From Microcaldota archaeon (GTDB taxonomy: Archaea; Micrarchaeota; Micrarchaeia; Micrarchaeales; CABMGC01), in assembly GCA_027365175.1 (NCBI GenBank), contig DAHXNY010000003.1, positions 1 to 64,000 on the forward strand: a stretch of 64,000 nucleotides of DNA. The letters are read 5' to 3'. The position numbers and the translations under genes are program-made. Positions 1 through 10,102 of the stretch are shown here, piece after piece. Position 1 is the first letter of the stretch. Every line of letters begins with the position of its first letter. The notes under the pieces are model-generated. The model ran no database searches. It had not been told where the DNA came from and saw only the letters and a program-made list of their open reading frames with translations.

Positions 1-286
1 ACTTGATTCACTGAAGATTAATAAGTTTTCGTTGCGGTGAGTTAAAGAAAGAAATATATATCTGCCAGCATATATGTGTAAATGGTGGATAGAATGGAGG
101 TAACTAGATCTTTTCGAAATAAAAGTACAGTACCTGCTGGTATCGCAAGCCTTTTAAGAAAAGAATACAGTTTTGGTAGGTTTATAGATGGCAGCAATAC
201 AGATGGAGTATCTGTAGATGATTGGCACAAAAGCCAGCCTGGCCGTATTGATAGTGACAGAGAGCGCATTACTATAAAAAACGAAA

Positions 287-706
287 ATGATGGTACTAGG
301 ACTCATGTATATGAAGATCACAGTTCTAGGACGTGGGACAGTAACCATAACGAAACTCAGTGATTACACGGTTGTCAGATCCAAACGCAATAATAATCAC
401 AGTTATCTGAGCAATTGGTATCATGAGACCATAACTGAGAAAGAATACAATGATATACTAGGAAGGATAATGAAGCTCCCTGAGGATAAGATAGACGAGT
501 TATGGTTCCGTGTAGGGTATATCCACAGCAATAAAGGCGAGAATAAAGCGATAAAACCAAGCGATGTGAAGAGGATAAAGGAATCTGAGGACGCTGCACG
601 CTCTTTCTTTGTTCCGCTCTTTGAGGAAACGCATATATACAGGATAAAGACATTCCTTGATGAAGTTGAGATTGAATGCGGGATCCAGAAGGCGTCTTTT
701 AGGTAA
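287..706 (+). CDS. hypothetical protein
   Basis: 139-aa ORF, no recognised motif; the N-terminal part overlaps another ORF so the start is uncertain. Confidence 0.4.
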   Translation: MMVLGLMYMKITVLGRGTVTITKLSDYTVVRSKRNNNHSYLSNWYHETITEKEYNDILGRIMKLPEDKIDELWFRVGYIHSNKGENKAIKPSDVKRIKESEDAARSFFVPLFEETHIYRIKTFLDEVEIECGIQKASFR

Positions 707-761
707 AAATGCATATGCGCAATCAATTTATATCCTATTGCAGATTTATTAGTGTGGTAAT

Positions 762-1217
762 ATGGTTGAAGCTAATTCAAAGGCTCCTGACTTTAAGCTG
801 ATGGGCTCTGACGGAAAAGAGCATGCCCTTGCGGATTTCAAGGGAAAGTATCTGGTGCTTTATTTTTATCCGAAGGATGATACGCCTGGATGCACAATAG
901 AGGCAAAGGGATTCAACAAGAAGCTTGCAGACATAAAGAAGAAAGGGGCGGTGATAGTTGGGGTGAGCAAGGATGACCTCAAGTCTCATGATAAGTTCTG
1001 CAATAAGTACAACCTGCAGTTCCTGCTTCTTTCAGACCCTGAGTCAAAGGCGATAAAGGCCTATGGGGCTTATGGCGACAGGGGGATCTTCGGAATGGGT
1101 ACCCTGAGGAACACCTACATAATAGACAAGGCCGGCAAGGTTGCAAAGGTCTTTGAGAAGGTGAACCCGAAAGGGCATGAAGAGGAGATACTTGAGGCAC
1201 TGTCCTCATTGGATTGA
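762..1217 (+). CDS. bcp: thioredoxin-dependent peroxiredoxin (Bcp/PrxQ family)
   Basis: AhpC/TSA motif FYPKDDTPGCTIEAKGF and full-length fold pattern. Confidence 0.93.
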   Translation: MVEANSKAPDFKLMGSDGKEHALADFKGKYLVLYFYPKDDTPGCTIEAKGFNKKLADIKKKGAVIVGVSKDDLKSHDKFCNKYNLQFLLLSDPESKAIKAYGAYGDRGIFGMGTLRNTYIIDKAGKVAKVFEKVNPKGHEEEILEALSSLD

Positions 1218-3757
1218 AAGGACAGTGTATTGTTATGGGCGTTCAAAGCAGTTATAGGTTGGGAAGAGCAGTCGTGCCTGAGTTGTATAAGCTCAGGGTA
1301 GACGCAGACATGAAGAGGTTCACTTTCTCCGGGGAAGAGTCCATATCTGCAAAGGTGACTGAGAAGAGCGATAGAATAGTTATGAATTCCTACAAGCTGA
1401 AGATAAAGGAGGCTTATGTTTTAAGCAGGAATTCAAAGATAGGGGCAAAACCTATAACGGATGACAAAAAACAGAGGCTCACGCTCGTACTTGAAAAAAG
1501 CGTTATCGGAAAGGTTGACATATATATTAGGTTTGAAGGCAAGGCCGGAGAAAGGATGGCAGGATTATACAGAAGCGAGTACATAGAAGGTGGGAGGAAG
1601 GTAAACATTCTTACCACACAGTTTGAGTCGCTTTATGCCAGGCAGGCATTCCCGTGCTTTGACGAGCCTGAGCTGAAGGCGGCATTTGAGCTCACATTGA
1701 GCGCAGACAAGGAATACAGCCTTGTATCAAACATGCCTGCAAAAAGCACAGCTGTCTCAAAAAACAGGAGGGTCTCGGAATTCATGAGAACGCCGGTAAT
1801 GTCGACTTATCTTTTGTATATGGGAGTGCTGAAACACGCAATGCTGAGTAAAAAATACAGAGGTATTGAGGTAAGGGCCCTTGCAGCACAATCCAAAAGG
1901 GAATATCTAAAACTGCCACTCGAATATACGGTTAAGCTGCTGAAGTTTTACGAAGATTATTTTGGGATAAGATACCCGCTGCCAAAGCTGGATGTTATAG
2001 CGATACCTGATTTTGCAGCATCTGCTATGGAGAATTGGGGAGCCATAACGTTCAGGGAAAGCACTCTTCTTGTCAAGGACAATAGCACAGTGCAGGACAA
2101 GCAGTATGCGGCAATGGTGATAGCGCATGAGCTTGCGCACCAGTGGTTTGGAGACCTTGTGACCATGCAGTGGTGGAATGACATATGGTTGAATGAGAGC
2201 TTTGCAGAGTTCATGGCATATAAGGCAACCGCCGAAGTGTTCCCCGAATTCCATATGGACATAGCTTTCCTGCTGAAGACAATAGATATAGGGTTTTCTG
2301 CGGATGAGGTAAAGAGCACACATCCGATAGAGGCGGAGGTAAAGGATCCTATGGATATGGACAGGGCATTTGACGATGTGAGCTACAGGAAGGGGGGAAG
2401 CGTGCTCAGCATGATTGAAGATTATGTTGGTAAGGCGACCTTTAGGAAGGGGCTTCATGCGTACCTGAAGAGGCACATGTATTCCAATACAGTAAGGGAT
2501 GACCTGTGGAATGCGATAGAATCTGTTGCAGGGAGCAAATTGCAGGTGAAGAAGGTTGCAAATGCGTGGATAACGCAGAAGGGGTATCCTTACATAAGAG
2601 TTGAAGATGATTTTAGAATCAGTCAGGCCAGGTTTATATTTGGCAGGCTGCGGAATAGCGATAAGACAGTGTGGCCGATACCGATAACTTATGCTTCTGG
2701 TTCTGGAAAGAATTACAGGATGCTTTTTGATAAAAGAAGCGGAAGGGTAAAGAATGTGGGCGGCTGGATGAAACTGAATTACGGGCAGAAGGGATTCTAC
2801 AGGACATTCTATGATAAAAAAGACCTGATGAAGCTGGGCCATTTGGTCAAAGATGGAAGGCTTGGCTGGAATGACGGATGGGGAATAGTCAACGACCTGT
2901 TCATACTTGCAAGAGCAGGGAACATAAAAATTGCAGAATATCTGGAATTTGTAGAGCTTTTCAGGAAGAGATGCGAATACCCAATGGCAAGCACCATAAT
3001 GGCACACCTTAGATGGATGTATGACACGCTGCCGGAAAATCATCCTTTGAGGAGCAGGATAAACTTAGTGTGCATAGATTATGCCCAGTATCATCTGAAG
3101 AAGCTGGGCTGGACTCCTAAGAATGGGGAGAGCAGCATAGACACCCAGATGCGGGCCGTATCGATCGGCATGGCAGGAGTCTCAGGAGACAAGGATACTG
3201 CAGCAAAGGCAGGGAAGCTATTCGATAATTTCAAGGATAGAGGAATTGAGATAGATCCTAGTATTAGGAGCACAGTTCTCTGGATAGTTGCAAGGAACGG
3301 CAATGCAAAGCTCTATGAATGGTTCAAGAGCAAATATGTCAAGGAAACGGACCCTGCAAGGAAATACAAAGAATACATGTACGATCTTGGAGACTTTAGA
3401 AATGAGAGCATACTTAAAAATGCCCTGGACTTCAGTATGAGCAGCTATGTGCGTGACCAAGATAAATGGGTCATACCAAAATTTGTTTCCAGCAATCCGG
3501 TTGGCAGATCATTGATATTTGACTGGACCAAGAAAAACTGGCATGTAATACTGGAAAAATTTGAGATAGGTAACGGACACATGGCTTCCAGATACATAGA
3601 AAACCTTTCCTTCATATCCGATTCCGTGACTAAGGACAAAATACAAAAATTCTTTACAAAGAAGGAAAACTTCCGAAAGGATATCAAGCCAACACTTGAT
3701 AAAACCATGGAAAAAATAGACATGAACATCAGGTTCCTCAATGCAAACAGGAAGTAG
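1214..3757 (+). CDS. M1 family zinc aminopeptidase
   Basis: GAMEN-like SAMENWG and HELAHQWFGDLVTMQWWNDIWLNESFAEF zinc motif; overlaps the bcp stop; the true start may be slightly downstream (MGVQSSYRLG). Confidence 0.95.
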   Translation: MKGQCIVMGVQSSYRLGRAVVPELYKLRVDADMKRFTFSGEESISAKVTEKSDRIVMNSYKLKIKEAYVLSRNSKIGAKPITDDKKQRLTLVLEKSVIGKVDIYIRFEGKAGERMAGLYRSEYIEGGRKVNILTTQFESLYARQAFPCFDEPELKAAFELTLSADKEYSLVSNMPAKSTAVSKNRRVSEFMRTPVMSTYLLYMGVLKHAMLSKKYRGIEVRALAAQSKREYLKLPLEYTVKLLKFYEDYFGIRYPLPKLDVIAIPDFAASAMENWGAITFRESTLLVKDNSTVQDKQYAAMVIAHELAHQWFGDLVTMQWWNDIWLNESFAEFMAYKATAEVFPEFHMDIAFLLKTIDIGFSADEVKSTHPIEAEVKDPMDMDRAFDDVSYRKGGSVLSMIEDYVGKATFRKGLHAYLKRHMYSNTVRDDLWNAIESVAGSKLQVKKVANAWITQKGYPYIRVEDDFRISQARFIFGRLRNSDKTVWPIPITYASGSGKNYRMLFDKRSGRVKNVGGWMKLNYGQKGFYRTFYDKKDLMKLGHLVKDGRLGWNDGWGIVNDLFILARAGNIKIAEYLEFVELFRKRCEYPMASTIMAHLRWMYDTLPENHPLRSRINLVCIDYAQYHLKKLGWTPKNGESSIDTQMRAVSIGMAGVSGDKDTAAKAGKLFDNFKDRGIEIDPSIRSTVLWIVARNGNAKLYEWFKSKYVKETDPARKYKEYMYDLGDFRNESILKNALDFSMSSYVRDQDKWVIPKFVSSNPVGRSLIFDWTKKNWHVILEKFEIGNGHMASRYIENLSFISDSVTKDKIQKFFTKKENFRKDIKPTLDKTMEKIDMNIRFLNANRK

Positions 3758-3805
3758 CACAGCCATAAGCAGATGTTTATCTGGCATCGTAGAAATATAG
3801 GGTGT

Positions 3806-4345
3806 CTATATTTTTTGGGCTATGATCTCGGCGATGAAGTGCCTGTGAGGTCCAAGATTGTCATGCTGTTCCAAATCAGAAAGGTACTCGTTATAAACCA
3901 GGATTTCCCAGTCTTTATAGTAATTTCTCAATTCGTTTTTCTCGAATAGGTAATCAAAATTCCTATCCGGATTTTCCTTTGTAAACACACTTATAACATT
4001 CAGTCCGCTTGTTTTGGTATGCTCTTTCATATTGTCTATTACCTTTTTGGGATTTTTGATGAAATGCAGAACCGAGGTTGAGACTATGACATCGTAGCTC
4101 CAGGTTATGTCGTAATCCTCTATATTCGCCTTCTCAATGTTTGCTGCAATTCCTAGATCCAGGGCTTTTTGTTTGAAGGTGTTTATTTGATTGTCATTAT
4201 TGTCCACACAGGTAACCTTGAAACCCGAGGCTGCAAGAAAAAGTGCGTTTCTGCCCCAGCCTGCTCCAAGATCCAGAACAGTACCGGCATTTTTGTAGAG
4301 CAGGATATTTCCAACGATCTTATTCGGTATTGGGGCGCCGGTCAT
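3806..4345 (-). CDS. SAM-dependent methyltransferase (TehB-like class I)
   Basis: VLDLGAGWGRNALFLAASGFKVTCVDNN motif I/II. Confidence 0.85.
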   Translation of the reverse strand: MTGAPIPNKIVGNILLYKNAGTVLDLGAGWGRNALFLAASGFKVTCVDNNDNQINTFKQKALDLGIAANIEKANIEDYDITWSYDVIVSTSVLHFIKNPKKVIDNMKEHTKTSGLNVISVFTKENPDRNFDYLFEKNELRNYYKDWEILVYNEYLSDLEQHDNLGPHRHFIAEIIAQKI

Positions 4346-4917
4346 CTTCTCATCGACATTTCAATATCGGGTTTGTAGTTAGATGGAGTAGTACAGTTTG
4401 ACGGTATTGAACAGTTTGCAGGTGTTGAACAATTTGAAGGTGTTGAACAGTCTGCTTGCGCTGCTTCCCAGATGGTTTTATTGGGCTCTCCGAACATCCT
4501 TCGGTACCTGAGCATTGTATCTGCACCGATCGCATCAGTTTCGTGCTTAGTCTCTTTTGTAGATGGAGCGTGATCTAAAAATCTCCCAACTACTTCATCG
4601 CAGAACTTCCGATATTCTACGGTGTCCAGCATAAATAGATGCCAGTACATGTCCACAGGTCTGGATGGTGCTACGGGTTTCGAAGGATCTATCAAGATTA
4701 AAGTCACTAGTTTCTTGAATTCTGTTTCTAGTTCTTTTGAAATGCCGTTTGCATTTTCCCCTAGAGTTGATCTTATATACAATACTTGTTCAGGCATATC
4801 CAGAACCGTATTATATTCTTGACCAAATTTAGCTGTTATTTTGGATAGATTATAACTGTTTAGTCTTTCTACCCTGCCAATACTCTCTTTATTTCCCATT
4901 AACTGTTTCGTTTCCAC
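4342..4917 (-). CDS. GRDP-like domain protein with C-terminal Cys hexapeptide repeats
   Basis: VDMYWHLFMLDTVEYRKFCDEVVGRFLDHAP resembles glycine-rich-domain-protein-like (GRDP) families; tail CSTPSNCSTPANCSIPSNCTTPSN. Confidence 0.6.
   Translation of the reverse strand: METKQLMGNKESIGRVERLNSYNLSKITAKFGQEYNTVLDMPEQVLYIRSTLGENANGISKELETEFKKLVTLILIDPSKPVAPSRPVDMYWHLFMLDTVEYRKFCDEVVGRFLDHAPSTKETKHETDAIGADTMLRYRRMFGEPNKTIWEAAQADCSTPSNCSTPANCSIPSNCTTPSNYKPDIEMSMRR
4378..4449 (-). repeat. 4 x 18-bp in-frame tandem repeat encoding C[ST][TI]P[SA]N
   Basis: direct reading; period 18 bp. Confidence 0.9.
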
Positions 4918-5052
4918 TCTTCCACCAGTACTTTTTATCAGCCAGGATTAATATGAATTTCGGTCGTCAAGGATTAAGCAGTTATTATTGTGCCTTTTGT
5001 CTTTCTGTCATCATCTGTCGCCAAAACTTGATCGGGCACATTTTATTCGCTG

Positions 5053-5784
5053 TCATCCCCACATCTCTGCCCTTATCTCCCTGTCATTCATCCCCATTGC
5101 CACCAAGTCGTCCTTCAGCGCCTTTACGAATTCCGGAGGCCCGCAGATGTACGCGACGCGGTCCATAAAATCGGGAACTGCTTTCTTTATCATCTCGCCG
5201 TTGACCCTGCCGGTCTGCCCGGTCCAGCCATCGCCTTCGGCTGGCCTTGTCACAGTTACAAGGGCCTTTAGCTCCATGTCAGCGCTGAATTTATCCAGCT
5301 CCTGCTTCTCTATTATGTCATATGGGTACTTTACGCTGTATATCATTGAGCAGTCAAGCTTCTTGCCCATAGCTTCTGCTTGCCTTAGCATCGAGAAGAA
5401 CGGGGCGACACCTGTGCCTCCTGCGAGGAAGAGGAACTTCGTACCTGCATTTATGTCGAACTGGAACTGCCCGTATGGAGCCGATATGTAATATGTGTCG
5501 TTAACCTTTGCATTTGCAAGCTTTGATGTCAATTGTCCGTTTATCATGGCTATGAAGAACTCAAAGTAATCTGACGGAGGTGCGTTTGCTATCGAGAATG
5601 CCCTGCTTATCGACTTTCCGGTCTCAGGATCCTTATATGTAAGCATTGCGAACATGCCAGGTATGAAGTGGACGTTCGTCTTCTCCTTGGATTCGAACCT
5701 GAATGTCGTAACATCCCTTGTGGATTTCTCTATGCTCGTGAGGGCATAGGGCTTGTTTATCACGACTGGCTTTAGCACTACCAT
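5053..5784 (-). CDS. FAD/NAD(P)-binding oxidoreductase (ferredoxin reductase-like)
   Basis: SRAFSIANAP flavin motif, LAGGTGVAPFFSMLR, YICGPPEFV. Confidence 0.9.
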   Translation of the reverse strand: MVVLKPVVINKPYALTSIEKSTRDVTTFRFESKEKTNVHFIPGMFAMLTYKDPETGKSISRAFSIANAPPSDYFEFFIAMINGQLTSKLANAKVNDTYYISAPYGQFQFDINAGTKFLFLAGGTGVAPFFSMLRQAEAMGKKLDCSMIYSVKYPYDIIEKQELDKFSADMELKALVTVTRPAEGDGWTGQTGRVNGEMIKKAVPDFMDRVAYICGPPEFVKALKDDLVAMGMNDREIRAEMWG

Positions 5785-5806
5785 AATTTCACGCTAAAAA
5801 ATAAAA

Positions 5807-6148
5807 TCAGGACCTTGAGTTCGTTATGGACTCGATTACCTTCTCGAACTTCTCTATGGACTTTATCATCTCCTTGAGTTTTGGGTTTATATTGTATCCG
5901 AGGTCGTATCCTCTTTCGGTCCTTATGTGCGTAGGCTGCAGCACATTGAGATCCATAGACAGGCTCCTTAGTGTTATTATAAGCGTCTTTCTTGTAAACT
6001 TCTTCCCAAGAAGAACGTACAGCTCCCTTGTCGTCCTTGGAGATTTGACTAAAAGCAGTTTCAGCACGGCATAATTGGGCTTTGACATAAGCTTTCTTAT
6101 TGCCCATATGCTGTCGTTATCTCGCTCTCTCTTTGGCATAAATATCAC
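5807..6148 (-). CDS. winged-helix transcriptional regulator
   Basis: KLLLVKSPRTTRELYVLLGKKFTRKTLIITLRSL wHTH-like. Confidence 0.65.
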   Translation of the reverse strand: MIFMPKRERDNDSIWAIRKLMSKPNYAVLKLLLVKSPRTTRELYVLLGKKFTRKTLIITLRSLSMDLNVLQPTHIRTERGYDLGYNINPKLKEMIKSIEKFEKVIESITNSRS

Positions 6149-6286
6149 CTATCCTATGGGTAATCTCGGATAAATTATATAAATACATACGAACATCAAC
6201 GGTTCTATAATTAGATGCTTGATTTTCCAATTTCTTTTATTCAAGTATAGAAACATATATTAAGGTAAAAGTATGTTATATCGCAT

Positions 6287-7060
6287 ATGGAGGCTTTGAA
6301 AAGGATAATGAGGATGGAAGCGGTGCGGAGCGGGTTGTTGGAACGCTTGGATATCGGCATGGTTCGCTTAGATGCTGCTCTTTTCGCCGATAGAAGGGTG
6401 CATTCGGCTATGGAGATCACAGATGAAGTGGGTAAACTGCTTTTGATGGCTTTCCTTTCCGGTTCTAACATCGCTGTTGAGAGCGTTGCCGGCTTTGACC
6501 AGCTCGCCATCATAGGAAGCGTTGCAGGGTGCGCGCCTAGATTCTCAAAGATCGCCATAGTATGCAAGGGGACCGGCAGGCGCGATAGAAGCATGTTTAT
6601 CAGGAGGTGCGTTGAGGGCAAGCATGATGTTGCCTTTGTTGATGAGGGCATTGCAAAGGCATACGGTGCAGATATTCTTGTCTGCCCACGCCCTGATGTC
6701 AACTACAGAAGGATAATGAACTTCTGCAGAAATAGGAGCAGCTACATAGCTGCGCTTGACATGGGGCTCGACCGGCTTCTTAGGAGAGGCAGCGTAGAGG
6801 GCATAAACTCGATAGACCTGCTGCTTACCCCGATTGGCTCCGGATTTGTAATGCAGGAGCTGAGATGGCTCAGCAGGAATGAAACAGAGCAGGGCAAAGA
6901 GATACATGGAGAGGACCTGCTTGGGAAGAAGAGAATAGGTACGAATAGTGGCCTTGAGTGCAGGCCAGAGGATACAAAATACGCATACAGATATTCAAAG
7001 ATTATCGGAGAAGGGACGGATACCGCATGGAGCATGGTACTTCAGAGCGAAGCCCGATAG
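6287..7060 (+). CDS. conserved hypothetical protein
   Basis: 257-aa ORF; no confident family. Confidence 0.6.
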   Translation: MEALKRIMRMEAVRSGLLERLDIGMVRLDAALFADRRVHSAMEITDEVGKLLLMAFLSGSNIAVESVAGFDQLAIIGSVAGCAPRFSKIAIVCKGTGRRDRSMFIRRCVEGKHDVAFVDEGIAKAYGADILVCPRPDVNYRRIMNFCRNRSSYIAALDMGLDRLLRRGSVEGINSIDLLLTPIGSGFVMQELRWLSRNETEQGKEIHGEDLLGKKRIGTNSGLECRPEDTKYAYRYSKIIGEGTDTAWSMVLQSEAR

Positions 7061-7105
7061 GGCATATATAAAAACCCTTGTCTTCCATAAATATAACTGA
7101 GTTAT

Positions 7106-7456
7106 ATGGAAGGGATTCATGTTGATTATGAGAAGGCAGACAAAGAGATAATACCTGCTGCAAGGCTCTTCATAGCCACGGTGCTTAAGAAAAGGTATAA
7201 CATGACGGAGCAGGACATAGCTGACAGGCTGGGAGTCGCACAGGCGGCTGTGAGCAAGTATCTGAACGGCAAGAGCTCGAGAAGGATATCTGAGATAAAG
7301 GAGACGATAATGAAGGATGAGAGGTTCAACTATTACATAGAGATGATACATGAGAAGAAGGAGCACTATGTTGAGCTGTGCATCTGCACAATATGCAGGG
7401 CGCTCACTAACACGGAGTGCAGGTACTCATATGCGGACAATGTTGCGAAGGGCTGA
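7106..7456 (+). CDS. XRE/HTH transcriptional regulator with C-terminal Cys cluster, first gene of suf operon
   Basis: MTEQDIADRLGVAQAAVSKYLNGKSS HTH; ELCICTICRALTNTEC Cys motif; ends 2 nt before the sufB start. Confidence 0.85.
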   Translation: MEGIHVDYEKADKEIIPAARLFIATVLKKRYNMTEQDIADRLGVAQAAVSKYLNGKSSRRISEIKETIMKDERFNYYIEMIHEKKEHYVELCICTICRALTNTECRYSYADNVAKG

Positions 7457-7458
7457 AT

Positions 7459-10044
7459 ATGTCGAATGAAGGTTTGGAAGAGATAGTAGAGAAGCTTGAT
7501 TATAACGAAGCCTACGGATTCAGCGAAAAGAACGTACAGTACGAGGATTTTGAGAAGGGCTTATCCGAGAGCGTGGTTCGTAAGATATCAGAGCTGAAGG
7601 GAGAGCCTGAGTGGATGCTCCAGAAGAGGCTCACTGGTTATAAGATATTCGAGTCCAAGCCCATGCCAACGTGGGGGGCGGACTTGAGCAAGATAGACTT
7701 CAGCGATTTCTACTACTATGTAAAACCGAAGGGCAAGGAGTCCAACAAGTGGGAGGACGTCCCTGAGGACATAAAGAACACGTTCGACAAGCTCGGTGTG
7801 CCTGAAGCTGAGAGGAGGTTCTTTTCAGGGGCAGAGGCGCAGTTCGACAGCGGAGTCGTCTACTCACACATAAACGAGGAGCTTGACAAGCTCGGCATAA
7901 TATTTACTGATACGGACAATGCGGTAAAGAAGTACCCCGAGCTTATGCAGAAGTACTTCGGGACCATAATACCCCCTACTGACAACAAGTTTGCAGCGCT
8001 GAACACGGCGACATGGTCCGGGGGCACATTCATATACGTGCCGAAAGGAGTGAAGGTGCCGATGCCTTTGAACGCGTATTTCAGGATAAACGCGCAGAAA
8101 TCGGGGCAGTTCGAGCGCACCTTGATAATAGCTGATGAAGGCGCAGACGTGACGTACATAGAGGGCTGTTTTGTTGCAGGCACCAGAATCACTACAAGCA
8201 ATGGGCCTGCCAGGATAGAGGACATAAAGGTAGGAGATACTGTCCTTACACACGATGGCACCTGCAAGAGGGTGTACCACACCCAGGTAAGGCCGCATAC
8301 AGGAGAGATGTACACTATAAGATATTTCGGAGATTCAACACGTGAGATAAAAGCCACTGATGAGCATCCTTTCCTTATTTCGAAGAGAGCGAAGAGCGAA
8401 TACAAGAATGCTGATTGGAAGACAGAATGGATACAGGCAAAGGATCTTAAAAAGTATGATTATGTGGCAATGCCCATAGACAGGCAGGTAGTATCCAATG
8501 AAAGAAAGACCTTTGCCATAATCGCTAAGAGGAGTGGTGGGTCTGTGAAGACAGATCTGGAGTTACACACGGACAAGGATTTCTTCAGACTGGTCGGTTA
8601 CTATCTATCTGAAGGAAGCGTGATGAGCGGGCATCATGTCTCTTTTACATTCAATAAGAATGAAACGGAATTGGTACAGGACACGGCATCGTTGCTTGAA
8701 AGATACTTCGGTAAGAAACCGATAATCCAAAAGGAGGATAAGAACGGCATAAGCATAATGCTGTGTTCCACTATAGCTGCAAGGTTCTTTACTGAACAGT
8801 TCGGGCGTGGAGCCGGAGTTAAGAGCCTGCCGAAATGGGCAATGCTTGAGGATCCGGTAAAACAGGCTGAGATCATAAAGGGCTTCTGGCGTGGAGATGG
8901 CAGCTTTATGTATAAGCAGTATTCCTGGGGCACAAAGAGAATGTTCCGCATGAATACAATATCCGAGAGGCTGGCTGAACAGCTTAGAGATATGCTCTTA
9001 AGATGCAACATATTCGGTTCTGTTAATAAGGCAGTGAGGCCTGGGAACAGGCATACCATGCATGTTGTTTATGTAGGAGGAGAGTATTTGCAGGAGTTCG
9101 CCTCCTTGGTAGGATTCAAGACGCTTGTAAAGGCAGGGACAAGCAGGTACGAATATCTGCAGATGCTGAACATGCTGGGAGAGCAGAAATTGGTTTCCTA
9201 CGCAAAGATAACCGATAAATATGCATTTGTACCGATAAAAAGCATAGAGCATGAGCAAGTGACTAACGTACCTGTTTATAATTTCAGTGTGGAGGAGAAT
9301 GAAAGTTATGTTGCAGAGAACGTCGCTGTGCACAACTGTACAGCCCCGGTATATGCTGTGGACTCGCTGCACTCCGCAGTGGTGGAGATGGTTGCGATGG
9401 AAGGAGCGCACATAAGGTATGTGACAATACAGAACTGGTCCAAGAACGTCTATAACCTCGTTACGCAGAGAGCGCATGCTGAGAAGGATGCCAGAGTGGA
9501 ATGGATCGACGCGAATATAGGGAGCAAGGTGAACATGAAGTATCCGTCGATATTCCTGCGCGGAGATGGAGCGAAGGGCGAAGTACTCTCCATAGCTATC
9601 GCAGGAGAGGGGCAGATACAGGATTCGGGAGGCAAGATAATCCACATAGCTCCCAATACGACCTCTAAGATAATATCGAAGAGCGTTTCGAAGGGAAGCG
9701 GAGTGAGCACCTTCAGAGGGCAGATACGCGTTACCAAGAGCGCTGCGAATGTGAAGTCACACGTTTCATGCGATGCGCTGCTTCTTGATTCCGATGCAAA
9801 GACAAATACCTTCCCTTACAACAATATAGAGAGAAATGACGCGATGATAAGCCATGAGGCAAAGGTGGGCAAGATAAGCAATGATGAGATATTCTACTTG
9901 ATGTCAAGGGGCATAAGCGAGGATGATGCAGTAGCGATGATAGTGCTCGGCTTCCTTGACGATCTTACAAAGGTCCTCCCTATGGAGTACTCGCTTGAAC
10001 TGAAGAGACTGATAAAGTTGGACACGAGCAAGGGAGTAGGCTGA
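7459..10044 (+). CDS. sufB: Fe-S cluster assembly protein SufB, intein-containing precursor
   Basis: SufB exteins (TWSGGTFIYVPKGVKVPMPLNAYFRIN, TAPVYAVDSLHSAVVEM) interrupted by an intein; start at MSNEGLEE. Confidence 0.95.
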   Translation: MSNEGLEEIVEKLDYNEAYGFSEKNVQYEDFEKGLSESVVRKISELKGEPEWMLQKRLTGYKIFESKPMPTWGADLSKIDFSDFYYYVKPKGKESNKWEDVPEDIKNTFDKLGVPEAERRFFSGAEAQFDSGVVYSHINEELDKLGIIFTDTDNAVKKYPELMQKYFGTIIPPTDNKFAALNTATWSGGTFIYVPKGVKVPMPLNAYFRINAQKSGQFERTLIIADEGADVTYIEGCFVAGTRITTSNGPARIEDIKVGDTVLTHDGTCKRVYHTQVRPHTGEMYTIRYFGDSTREIKATDEHPFLISKRAKSEYKNADWKTEWIQAKDLKKYDYVAMPIDRQVVSNERKTFAIIAKRSGGSVKTDLELHTDKDFFRLVGYYLSEGSVMSGHHVSFTFNKNETELVQDTASLLERYFGKKPIIQKEDKNGISIMLCSTIAARFFTEQFGRGAGVKSLPKWAMLEDPVKQAEIIKGFWRGDGSFMYKQYSWGTKRMFRMNTISERLAEQLRDMLLRCNIFGSVNKAVRPGNRHTMHVVYVGGEYLQEFASLVGFKTLVKAGTSRYEYLQMLNMLGEQKLVSYAKITDKYAFVPIKSIEHEQVTNVPVYNFSVEENESYVAENVAVHNCTAPVYAVDSLHSAVVEMVAMEGAHIRYVTIQNWSKNVYNLVTQRAHAEKDARVEWIDANIGSKVNMKYPSIFLRGDGAKGEVLSIAIAGEGQIQDSGGKIIHIAPNTTSKIISKSVSKGSGVSTFRGQIRVTKSAANVKSHVSCDALLLDSDAKTNTFPYNNIERNDAMISHEAKVGKISNDEIFYLMSRGISEDDAVAMIVLGFLDDLTKVLPMEYSLELKRLIKLDTSKGVG
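8167..9336 (+). mobile_element. SufB intein (390 aa) with LAGLIDADG/DOD-type homing endonuclease domain
   Basis: Block A CFVAGTRITTSNGPARIEDIKVGD, block B-like EHPFLIS, DOD motifs LVGYYLSEGS and IIKGFWRGDGSF, block F/G VPVYNFSVEENESYVAENVAVHN^C. Confidence 0.95.
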
Positions 10045-10102
10045 AGGTGTTTTTCTGGATTACAATGAGTTTGCAAAAAATGCGCATAGTTATTACGCCA
10101 GG

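Noticed and set aside
82-363. 93-aa ORF at window start, possibly frameshifted with 287-706
   Set aside because: No recognisable motif in either frame; a frameshift cannot be supported without homologs.
1907-3043. 378-aa minus-strand ORF
   Set aside because: Antisense of the M1 aminopeptidase, low-complexity antisense composition with no family motif.
4378-4449. 18-bp repeats considered as a CRISPR or regulatory array
   Set aside because: Contiguous, in frame, encode a peptide repeat.
8998-9645. 215-aa minus-strand ORF within sufB/intein
   Set aside because: Antisense to a clear intein and SufB C-extein.
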